The notes under the pieces are model-generated. The model searched no databases. It was not told the origin of the DNA and was given only the letters and a program-made list of their open reading frames with translations. Below, piece by piece: positions 21,481-27,611 of a stretch of 27,611 nucleotides of DNA. The stretch's first letter is position 1. Each line of letters starts with the position of its first letter. Location: assembly GCA_964466315.1 (NCBI GenBank), contig CAYXNS010000036.1, forward strand, positions 1 to 27,611. Direction: 5' to 3'. The translations under genes were made by a program, and so were the position numbers. The DNA is from SMWC01 sp964466315 (lineage in GTDB: Bacteria > Pseudomonadota > Gammaproteobacteria > Steroidobacterales > Rariloculaceae).

Positions 21481-22452
21481 ATGAAAACACGCATCACCGA
21501 TATGCTCGGTATCGAGCACCCGATCATCCAGGGCGGCATGCATTACGTCGGGTTCGCCGAGCTGGCGGCCGCGGTGTCCAATGCAGGCGGTCTCGGCACC
21601 ATCACGGGGCTAACGCAGAAAACTCCCGCAGATCTCGCGAATGAAATCGCTCGATGCAAGGATATGACGGACAAACCCTTCGCAGTGAACGTGACGTTTC
21701 TACCGACTATAAACGCGCCCGACTATCCGGAGATCATCAAGGTCATCATCGATGGCGAAGTTCCAATAGTTGAAACCGCAGGCAACAATCCCGCGCAGGT
21801 GTTGCCCTACCTGAAAGATGCCGGTATCAGGGTAATTCACAAGTGCACGTCCATTCGACATGCACTGAAGGCACAGTCGATCGGTTGCGATGCTGCCAGC
21901 ATCGACGGTTTCGAATGCGGTGGGCATCCCGGGGAAGACGATATACCGAACATGATTCTGCTCCCGCGAGCCGCAGATGAAATCGAGATACCGTTCGTGT
22001 CCTCCGGCGGGCAGGCGGATGGAAGGTCACTCGTTGCTTCTCTGGCGATGGGGGCGGACGGCATGAACATGGGTACGCGATTCATCGCGACCCAGGAAGC
22101 GCCCGTACACGAAAACGTAAAACGAGCGATCGTGAATGCGGACGAGCTCGATACTCGACTCATCATGCGCCCGCTCCGCAATACCGAGCGAGTCCTGAAC
22201 AATGCCGCGGTCGAGAGCCTTCTCGCGAAGGAGGCGCGGCTCGGAGACAAGTTGAAATTCGACGACATCATTGACGAAGTCGCAGGCGTTTATCCGCGCA
22301 TTATGCTGGAAGGCGATATGGATGCCGGCGCGTGGTCCTGCGGCATGGTTGCCGGGCTCATCAACGATATACCGACTGTTCGTGAACTGATCGATCGAAT
22401 AATGAGCCAGGCGACCTCACTCATCGAGGGACGTCTCAGCGGCATGCTTTAA
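21481..22452 (+). CDS. NMO-family flavoprotein (nitronate monooxygenase / NADH:quinone reductase type)
   Basis: A 323-residue FMN-binding TIM-barrel protein of the 2-nitropropane dioxygenase family. Family marks are HPIIQGGMHYVGFAELAAAVSNAGGLGTI at the N-terminus, KPFAVNVTFLP, a central IHKCTSIRHA, IDGFECGGHPGED, the phosphate-binding SSGGQADGRSL and MGADGMNMGTRF. From memory the sequence runs closely parallel to Pseudomonas aeruginosa PA1024, which was shown to be an NADH:quinone reductase, so nitronate oxidation should not be assumed. ATG at 21481 follows the hydratase stop by 14 bp. The pair could belong to a degradation pathway for a nitro, aromatic or fatty substrate, but no further pathway gene is visible. 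Confidence 0.9.
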   Translation: MKTRITDMLGIEHPIIQGGMHYVGFAELAAAVSNAGGLGTITGLTQKTPADLANEIARCKDMTDKPFAVNVTFLPTINAPDYPEIIKVIIDGEVPIVETAGNNPAQVLPYLKDAGIRVIHKCTSIRHALKAQSIGCDAASIDGFECGGHPGEDDIPNMILLPRAADEIEIPFVSSGGQADGRSLVASLAMGADGMNMGTRFIATQEAPVHENVKRAIVNADELDTRLIMRPLRNTERVLNNAAVESLLAKEARLGDKLKFDDIIDEVAGVYPRIMLEGDMDAGAWSCGMVAGLINDIPTVRELIDRIMSQATSLIEGRLSGML

Positions 22453-22780
22453 CCGGCACTGATCTGAATAGCGACAGATCATTAACTCACAGACTCTTCG
22501 AGCGTCATCCAGCGGCCATCTCTAACGGTCACTAATTATGACGAAGCCAAGCGCGATCAGACCGTAAACGCAGCTGTCTGACGTCAGCGCCTATCGGACA
22601 CGAAAACTGCCAAAAGGTTCATCTGCCTGGCTTAGTCCGTCCCGCTCCGTAGCTTGCAGCCCTTCCAGCATCATTCGCGAGTGGGGTGAACCAGCTTTCG
22701 CCTGCCAGCGAGGGTGCGGCAATCACCAGGTAGAGCGAACCCCCGCCTGACGCGGTATGCGGGCTACGGCGGCGGGCCCG
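22453..22780. other. Intergenic region, no recognisable feature
   Basis: A 328-bp gap between the convergent NMO-family and Asp-box genes. It contains a 10-bp palindrome CTGACGTCAG (22578-22587) and, on the minus strand, a stop-free run of about 46 codons without a start or a known family. No clear intrinsic terminator was seen. Confidence 0.45.
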
Positions 22781-25700
22781 TCAGTCGGATAAGTCGGGAA
22801 CCAGCATGGCCGGTCCGGCGCCGTCGTTGAACCCGGCGACCCGCTCCCCGACGAGCCAATCCCAAGCGCCAATCGCGGCCTCCCAGCGCGGACGCAGGTC
22901 CGCGAGCCGGTCACGCTGGCCCTGCGTCAGGCCGAGCATGGCCTCGTCGACGATCCCATAGATGTTCGCCAGAAAGGCTTCGAGTTTCGGCGGAAAGTGC
23001 AACACGTCCTGGTTATTCGTGGCCTCGGGCGTGGACACGCTGTCGCGCCAGGCGTCGAGGTCGTCGAGCAACGCCCGGGCCGATTCGGCCAGTTCCGAAT
23101 CGCCGGCCGCTTCGGCGAGCTTGCGGCGCATCTCGACCTGGGATCTCAGGTCGGGGAAGGCGGCCAGCCGCTGGTAGATGGCGTCCAGCATGTCGAAGGC
23201 CTCAGCGACGGCCCGCTGCTGCTCGGCGATCCGGGCCGGGTCGTAGTCGTTGACCGGGTCCCAGGTAACCTCGACGGCCGACTCGCGCACCGTGTCACCG
23301 CGCGTGAGCCGGAGGCGATAGGTCCCCGGCGCGACATGGTATCCTGCGACGGGCAGGCCGCCGGTAGTCGACCCAGCGGCCGGGGCTGTACGCAAGTCCC
23401 AGAGGGCACGATTGAGCCCGACCTCAGCCGGCAGCACGTAGGCGACGTCACCTCCACCGCCCGCATTGCCGGTGTCGGAATCCGTCGCGAGCCGCCGGAT
23501 CACGTTACCGTCTGAGTTCAGGATCTCGAGGACAACCTCGTCATCGCCAAGAGCGGGCTCGCTGCCGAGCGCGTAGTAGATCAGCGCGCCATCCGGAGCG
23601 CTCGGCGCGAACATCTCGCCGCCGGCATTCCGTCCGCGCGTCGGCGTCAGCCGAAAGGCTCGCGCTGGCTCGTACAGGTGCAGGTCGGCGTCGACCTGCG
23701 ACGCAGCGTACTGCCGCAGCGGGGAAAGGTCGTCGACGATCCAGAACGCCCGTCCCGACGTCGCCAGCACAAGATCTCCGCGGCGCACCATAAGGTCCGT
23801 GATCGGCACGACGGGCAGGTTGAGCTGCAACGACTGCCAGCTTTCCCCGTCGTCGACAGATACGAAAAGGCCACGCTCCATGCCGGCGTACAGGAGGCCG
23901 CGGCGCTCGGGGTCCTCGCGCACGACGCGTACGAAGTGTTCCTGAGGCAGGCCGCCGGCGATGCGCTGCCAGCTTCGCCCGTAGTCGTCTGTACGCCACG
24001 CGTAGGGGGCGTTATCGCCCTCCTTGTACTTGATCGCTGTGACGTAGGCGGCGCCGGGCGCGTGCTCCGAGGCATCGATGGAATTGATCATGCCGCGGCC
24101 GACACCTCCCGGCGTGACCTCGCTCCAGGTCTCGCCGCCATCACGTGTCACGTGCAGCAGGCCGCCGTCAGTACCGGCCCATATCGTGTCCGCATCCTGC
24201 GGGCTTTCCTCGATTGCGAATATCGTGTTGTACATTTCGAGGTTTTCATTTGTGTAGGGACCGGCGCCCTCGCCGTGCTTGCCGGGCTCGTTGCGGGTCA
24301 GGTCCGGGCTCACGGGGTGCCAGCTGTAGCCACGGTCCGTCGACTTGAGCAGCACATTCGCCGCATGGAATATGACGTCGCTGTCGTGCTGAGAAACGAC
24401 GATCGGTGCGTTCCAGTTGAAGCGGTATTTCTGCTCGCCCGCCTGCACGCCGCGACCCAGCTCGTCGTAGGCCCTGATCGTGCGAACGGTGCGCGTCTGG
24501 GTGTCGAACTCTTCAATGCGGCCCCAGGGAGAGCCGGCGTAGGTGTAGCGCGGATTCTCGGGATCCAAGCCGAAATGCGCGCTTTCGCCGCCACCGTGCA
24601 CTTCCCAGTCGTCGCGGCCGATCGCGCCGTCGTGGGAGCGGCTCTTTATCGCGACCGTCGAGTTGTCCTGCTGGCCGCCGTAGACGCGGTACTCGAAGCG
24701 GTTGTCAGTATTCACGCGGTAGAACTGTGCTGTCGGCTGGTTGTCCTGGCGAGACCAGCTCTCGCCGCCGTCGAAGCTGACGTTGCCCCCGCCGTCGTTC
24801 GCGTTGATCATCCAGCGCGGTTCGTCCGGGTTTATCCAGAGGTAGTGCTGGTCGCCGTGCGGGGTGGATATGCGAGAGAAAGTTTCGCCGCCGTCTACGG
24901 ACTTCATGAACGGGGCGTTCATGATGTACACGGTGTTCTCGTCGACGGGATCGGAGAATACGTGCATATAGTACCAGGAGCGCGAGAGTAGCACTCGTTC
25001 GTTGTTTATCTGCTCCCAGGTGTCGCCACCGTCGTCGGAGCGGTACAGGCCGCCCTCGTCGCCCTCGGCCTCGACGATCGCCCAAACGCGCCCGGCTTTC
25101 GCCGGCGAGGTGGCCACGCCGATCTTGCCCATGCCGTCGGGCAATCCCCCGGCAAGCCGCTCCCAGCTCTCGCCGCCGTCGATCGAACGCCAGATGCCGC
25201 TGCCGGGACCGCCGGAGCGCAGTGCCCAGGCTGTCCGCTGGTTGTCCCACATCGCCGCATAAAGAATGCGTGGGTTGCCCATGTCGAGCGCCAGGTCGAC
25301 AGCACCGGTCGTGCGGTTGGCGGGCTCGAGGACGCGTCGCCAGGTCGTGCCACCATCGGTCGATTTGAAGATACCACCGTCGTCCTCCGCCGCATAGGTG
25401 TTGCCCTGCGCGGCGACCCAGATGACGTCGGGGTTGCCGGGATGGATGCGGATCTCGCCGATTTGGCGGACGTGATCGAAACCGATATGCGTCCAGCTCC
25501 GTCCGGCGTCTGTCGACTTGTATACACCGTCACCCTGGGACGACATTGTGTTTCGGAAAGGCGACTCGCCCATACCAACCACGACGACGTTCGGGTCAGA
25601 TGGCGCGACGGCGATGGCGCCGACGGCGGCGCTGCCGAAGTCCTCGTCCGATACCGGTTCCCAGGATGCACCGGCGTTCACCGTCTTCCACACACCGCCC

Positions 25701-25909
25701 GTCGTGCCCATGTAGTAGACATGCGGATCCTGACGCACGCCGACGGCCACCATCGCGCGGCCGCCACGGTAAGGTCCGATCATGCGGGCTTGAAGCCCGT
25801 CAAAGAATTCCCGCTCCTCCCCCGCCGCCTGTGCAAAGACTTCAGCCGGAGTTCCAACAGCTAACAGGATAGCAATAACTGCAGCTACTATACTTTGACG
25901 TTCATTCAT
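22781..25909 (-). CDS. Large exported Asp-box (BNR/sortilin-like) beta-propeller protein
   Basis: A 1042-residue protein with a Sec-type signal (MNERQSIVAAVIAILLAVGTPAEVFA). The first 700 residues contain about ten Asp-box repeats of the form S-x-D-x-G-x-(T/S)-W. Examples are KSTDAGRSWTHI, KSTDGGTTWRRV, RSIDGGESWERL, RSDDGGDTWEQI, KSTDRGYSWHPV, TRDGGETWSEV and RTDDYGRSWQRI. They form two propellers as in sortilin/VPS10 and bacterial proteins often labelled glycosyl hydrolase. The C-terminal third (after NAGGEMFAPSAPDGALIYY) has a beta-sandwich-like part and a helical end, as is common in this group. No sialidase arginine triad could be assigned, so catalytic function is open. ATG at 25909 has AGGGG 6 nt upstream. 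The gene stands alone on its strand. Confidence 0.87.
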   Translation of the reverse strand: MNERQSIVAAVIAILLAVGTPAEVFAQAAGEEREFFDGLQARMIGPYRGGRAMVAVGVRQDPHVYYMGTTGGVWKTVNAGASWEPVSDEDFGSAAVGAIAVAPSDPNVVVVGMGESPFRNTMSSQGDGVYKSTDAGRSWTHIGFDHVRQIGEIRIHPGNPDVIWVAAQGNTYAAEDDGGIFKSTDGGTTWRRVLEPANRTTGAVDLALDMGNPRILYAAMWDNQRTAWALRSGGPGSGIWRSIDGGESWERLAGGLPDGMGKIGVATSPAKAGRVWAIVEAEGDEGGLYRSDDGGDTWEQINNERVLLSRSWYYMHVFSDPVDENTVYIMNAPFMKSVDGGETFSRISTPHGDQHYLWINPDEPRWMINANDGGGNVSFDGGESWSRQDNQPTAQFYRVNTDNRFEYRVYGGQQDNSTVAIKSRSHDGAIGRDDWEVHGGGESAHFGLDPENPRYTYAGSPWGRIEEFDTQTRTVRTIRAYDELGRGVQAGEQKYRFNWNAPIVVSQHDSDVIFHAANVLLKSTDRGYSWHPVSPDLTRNEPGKHGEGAGPYTNENLEMYNTIFAIEESPQDADTIWAGTDGGLLHVTRDGGETWSEVTPGGVGRGMINSIDASEHAPGAAYVTAIKYKEGDNAPYAWRTDDYGRSWQRIAGGLPQEHFVRVVREDPERRGLLYAGMERGLFVSVDDGESWQSLQLNLPVVPITDLMVRRGDLVLATSGRAFWIVDDLSPLRQYAASQVDADLHLYEPARAFRLTPTRGRNAGGEMFAPSAPDGALIYYALGSEPALGDDEVVLEILNSDGNVIRRLATDSDTGNAGGGGDVAYVLPAEVGLNRALWDLRTAPAAGSTTGGLPVAGYHVAPGTYRLRLTRGDTVRESAVEVTWDPVNDYDPARIAEQQRAVAEAFDMLDAIYQRLAAFPDLRSQVEMRRKLAEAAGDSELAESARALLDDLDAWRDSVSTPEATNNQDVLHFPPKLEAFLANIYGIVDEAMLGLTQGQRDRLADLRPRWEAAIGAWDWLVGERVAGFNDGAGPAMLVPDLSD

Positions 25910-26021
25910 CCCTCGCCCCTAAGTTTCACTGTGCTAGACATATCGTACCAGTGACTGGGATCAAAATGACCGCCGTCCTGAACGGTTGTCTACCAGCGCC
26001 GTTCCACTACCACCCGGCCAT

Positions 26022-26033
26022 GACTCATCCCAC
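26022..26033 (+). repeat. 12-bp direct repeat, left copy (GACTCATCCCAC)
   Basis: An exact second copy lies at 26988-26999. It is followed after 63-75 bp by the other duplicated 12-mer in both places, so the two ends of this 0.97-kb stretch share two blocks in the same order. Confidence 0.7.
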
Positions 26034-26070
26034 CGTCTGACTGTAGCATCGCAGGACAACAAGGCATCTT

Positions 26071-26108
26071 GCGGGTGTAGTTCAATGGTAGAACATCAGC
26101 TTCCCAAG
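26071..26108 (+). pseudogene. 5' half of a tRNA-Gly(CCC)
   Basis: The acceptor 5' strand GCGGGTG, an intact D-arm (GTTC-AATGGTA-GAAC) and the anticodon arm start ATCAGC with loop TTCCCAA (anticodon CCC) are present. The sequence then departs from a tRNA: neither the complementary anticodon strand GCTGAT nor a T-arm nor an acceptor 3' strand follows. The break falls directly at the anticodon loop, a known att site position for some integrases. The 12-mer CAGCTTCCCAAG (26097-26108) is repeated at 27058-27069. Confidence 0.75.
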
Positions 26109-26113
26109 ATCAG

Positions 26114-26126
26114 AGCTGGGGGTTGG
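26114..26126 (+). repeat. 13-bp inverted repeat, left copy, flanking the methyltransferase gene
   Basis: AGCTGGGGGTTGG is the exact reverse complement of 26899-26911. A GATC(A/G)G stretch lies just outside both copies. They bracket one gene and no transposase. Confidence 0.75.
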
Positions 26127-26243
26127 TAGAGTACCCACGCGATACAAGTACAAGTTCCTATTCGATGATCACACTCGAACAGTATCGGTAATGGCTTTCG
26201 TTCGAGCAGCGGTATTTCTAGTACTTCCAATATGTCTTGGCAA

Positions 26244-26849
26244 CTACTGGGAGCATACAACGGTGAAGGTCATGGTGAGCCCCAATATTCTGTTCTTTCG
26301 GATTCGACAGTCCGCAGCATCGGATCGATTCATGATCGACTTGAGCTGACCGCCAGAGAGCAGGTTCAAATTTCGGTTTAACCTCCCCCTATTTTTAGCG
26401 CACCAATGAAAGAACCATCTGTCGTTCCAATGTAGTAGTAGCATATTTGTATGAGTTTCTATTGGGAAGTACTTGTACGGTGTGGTAAAGAAAACGTTTC
26501 GTGCAACTCTCAACATTTCGTTCACGAACTTCAGCTGGGCCGCATCTGTGCCAACATGCTCGATAACTGCATTGCTAAACACCCAGTCAAACTCTTTGTC
26601 CCCAAACGGAAACGTTCCCCCCGAATACTGGACGAACCTCTTACCGGGAAAGAGTCTGTCCATTTGCGAAAGGTCTCGGATACTCAGCCCGGTGTAGTTT
26701 TGGCTTGGATATCGAAAAGTCTTGAGAAAATAATTTAGGACTGGATTCGACATCCTTTTTTCACCAAACACACCCACATCAAGCACCTTGCTAGTCTGCG
26801 GACACAACGAGTAGAAGTGTTCGAGCTTTTGCTCCCTCGAACGCTTCAT
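26244..26849 (-). CDS. SAM-dependent methyltransferase (class I)
   Basis: A protein of about 201 residues with a Rossmann-type methyltransferase core: KVLDVGVFGEKRMSN (motif I region, less glycine-rich than usual), then RFVQYSGGTFPFGDKEFDWVFSNAVIEHVG (motifs III and IV, with the acidic D-x-V-F-S). FVNEMLRVARNVFFTTPYKYFPIETHTN follows. The last part is shared with methyltransferases found near polysaccharide and lipid biosynthesis genes. The substrate is unknown and no such cluster is here. ATG at 26849 is chosen; a GTG at 26876 adds nine basic codons. The gene is visibly more AT-rich than its neighbours and lies between 13-bp inverted repeats next to a broken tRNA gene, which indicates recent acquisition. 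Confidence 0.82.
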   Translation of the reverse strand: MKRSREQKLEHFYSLCPQTSKVLDVGVFGEKRMSNPVLNYFLKTFRYPSQNYTGLSIRDLSQMDRLFPGKRFVQYSGGTFPFGDKEFDWVFSNAVIEHVGTDAAQLKFVNEMLRVARNVFFTTPYKYFPIETHTNMLLLHWNDRWFFHWCAKNRGRLNRNLNLLSGGQLKSIMNRSDAADCRIRKNRILGLTMTFTVVCSQ

Positions 26850-26898
26850 GATTGATTTCTTGAGCTGTAGGGTCACATGGGCACTTTATCAACTCCAC

Positions 26899-26911
26899 CC
26901 AACCCCCAGCT
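26899..26911 (-). repeat. 13-bp inverted repeat, right copy
   Basis: CCAACCCCCAGCT is the perfect complement of the copy at 26114-26126, about 800 bp away. It lies upstream of the methyltransferase gene. Confidence 0.75.
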
Positions 26912-26987
26912 TACCGATCGAACATAATTAGCTGATAGCTCCGCATTAGGCCAAGATTTCGAGCTGTCATCGTACGCCTCGAGGGAA

Positions 26988-26999
26988 GACTCATCCCAC
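26988..26999 (+). repeat. 12-bp direct repeat, right copy (GACTCATCCCAC)
   Basis: Exact copy of 26022-26033. Together with 27058-27069 it reproduces the order of the left-hand pair. Confidence 0.7.
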
Positions 27000-27014
27000 T
27001 CGCCGGGTGGTCAG

Positions 27015-27035
27015 TGGTCTCCACCACGGAGACCA
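27015..27035. repeat. 8-bp perfect hairpin
   Basis: TGGTCTCC and GGAGACCA flank the loop ACCAC. No T-run follows on either strand. Confidence 0.6.
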
Positions 27036-27057
27036 TGCTGGAGCGGAGGTACCCTCA

Positions 27058-27076
27058 CAGCTTCCCAAGCTGATAG
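27058..27076 (+). repeat. tRNA-Gly anticodon-arm-like sequence, right copy
   Basis: CAGCTTCCCAAGCTGATAG forms the full anticodon stem that is missing from the fragment at 26071 (CAGC-TTCCCAA-GCTG). Only this arm is tRNA-like; GCGGAGGTA lies 14 bp upstream, but there is no D-arm or T-arm. It may be a decayed att site or tRNA relic. Confidence 0.5.
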
Positions 27077-27094
27077 TTTGCCCAAAAAACTGAA

Positions 27095-27188
27095 AAGCGG
27101 ACATTCAGAATGAACCGCTGAATGGCAACATTGGGTCGTTTCGAAACTATAAGACTGATTTTAACCCGACCTCAAGGAATGTCCGCTT
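27095..27188. repeat. 12-bp inverted repeat related to the intergenic palindrome family
   Basis: AAGCGGACATTC (27095-27106) and GAATGTCCGCTT (27177-27188) are exact reverse complements 70 bp apart. Both match the right arm of the repeat family at 16.2-20.3 kb. A smaller nested hairpin, CATTCAG/CTGAATG (27102-27124), lies inside. Confidence 0.7.
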
Positions 27189-27204
27189 CCAGGCGCTAAC
27201 GAGA

Positions 27205-27239
27205 CGTTAAGAATGTCTATGCTGAGAAGGTTCTTAACG
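27205..27239. repeat. 9-bp perfect inverted repeat
   Basis: CGTTAAGAA (27205-27213) and TTCTTAACG (27231-27239) are separated by 17 nt. No adjoining T-run is seen. Confidence 0.6.
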
Positions 27240-27555
27240 GGAACAACCGGCCAGCAGCAGACTATTAAACGTCGATCTGCGTTACTCCCCATAAGGCAAA
27301 TGCAAGGCACAGAGGCACAAAACAAGGCAGCGCATGACAAAGCAATCGGAGGACAGCCCCCCTCCTCGCCGCTCCCATCCACGACGGGGCGATCAAAACA
27401 AAAAAACCTTACGGGGCCCTTATACTAAATCTTTTTTATCAATAATAACCAGTAACCAATTGATTATACTGCGAATAACTTGGCAGTTTCTAGCCATTAT
27501 TCCGCAAAACCGGCAGCCATTGTGCCTCAGACCTCAGACCGAGGGTAGATACGGC

Positions 27556-27611
27556 TCAGTCCACCGCGCCCAGTGAAAACGCTACGATCGCATCGCCCTC
27601 CTCCGTATAGG
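27556..27611 (-). CDS. C-terminal end of a gene entering from the right edge
   Basis: On the minus strand an open frame from the window edge reads YTEEGDAIVAFSLGAVD and stops with TGA at 27556-27558. The short sequence looks like coding DNA, for example the end of a beta-propeller or dehydrogenase, but 17 residues are too few to name a family. Confidence 0.3.
   Translation of the reverse strand, partial: YTEEGDAIVAFSLGAVD

Larger units (their letters stand above)
26912..27555. other. Gene-poor, hairpin-rich stretch
   Basis: No supported gene lies in these about 640 bp. It contains several inverted repeats (listed separately), an imperfect second tRNA-Gly anticodon-arm copy and, from 27390 on, AT-rich DNA. 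A 71-codon plus-strand frame at 27213 has an unlikely composition. Confidence 0.55.

Noticed and set aside
22618..22763. Stop-free minus-strand run after the Asp-box gene
   Set aside because: No start codon or domain, and 46 codons are expected by chance in GC-rich DNA.
23678..24991. 437-codon plus-strand frame opposite the Asp-box gene
   Set aside because: Antisense shadow in GC-rich DNA; the minus strand shows regular Asp-boxes throughout.
27213..27428. 71-codon plus-strand frame in the hairpin-rich end region
   Set aside because: Low-complexity, polar and without similarity; the ATG lies inside an inverted repeat.
1..27611. CRISPR arrays
   Set aside because: No regularly spaced short direct repeats of 25-40 bp were seen.

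Overview
The window looks like a scaffold from a gammaproteobacterium, probably uncultured (a 10-base N gap sits at 21005-21014). The first 10 kb is a conserved core block. It runs hrcA-grpE-dnaK (minus strand), nadK-recN (plus), fur (minus), bamE (plus), rnfH-ratA (minus) and smpB-ssrA (plus). The linkage recN/bamE/ratB(rnfH)/ratA/smpB/ssrA is the E. coli order. The placement of fur beside bamE and of hrcA-grpE-dnaK beside recN recalls the Xanthomonadales side of the class. A neurotransmitter:sodium-symporter-type transporter gene is inserted between ratA and smpB. Two near-consensus heat-shock (sigma-32) promoters, each with a 13-nt spacer, precede grpE and dnaK.

The tmRNA gene (9799-10156, tag ANDDNYALAA) marks the boundary to an accessory region. 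Directly downstream, on the minus strand, lies an SbcCD-like pair: a calcineurin-type phosphoesterase (14263-15630) translationally coupled to a YhaN/Rad50-type coiled-coil ATPase. The ATPase frame is broken by a single in-frame TAA at 12401-12403, giving an N-terminal half with Walker A and a C-terminal half with the signature motif and Walker B. A strong Shine-Dalgarno-like stretch lies just before a TTG/ATG in the second half. Behind it is only the C-terminal piece of a Pif1/RecD-like helicase. This looks like a damaged, or possibly deliberately split, DNA repair/defence module at the ssrA island site.

From 16.2 to 20.3 kb, three minus-strand genes for exported proteins are separated by four copies of an intergenic palindromic repeat whose core is about TTTCGGCCAAAAGCGG. 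They encode a metallo-beta-lactamase-fold hydrolase with two inserted EF-hands, an NHL beta-propeller protein and an alpha/beta hydrolase. Traces of a fifth, inverted copy lie near 27.1 kb. A plus-strand pair follows: an enoyl-CoA hydratase/isomerase and an NMO-family flavoenzyme. Next comes a large exported Asp-box/BNR propeller protein of 1042 residues. These look like peripheral catabolic and secreted-protein functions.

The last 1.7 kb is low-gene, repeat-rich and apparently recombined. It holds a 5' half of a tRNA-Gly(CCC), a SAM-dependent methyltransferase gene bracketed by a 13-bp perfect inverted repeat, duplicated 12-bp segments about 960 bp apart, several hairpins, and a few codons of another gene entering from the right edge. 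No integrase, transposase, CRISPR array or rRNA was seen.
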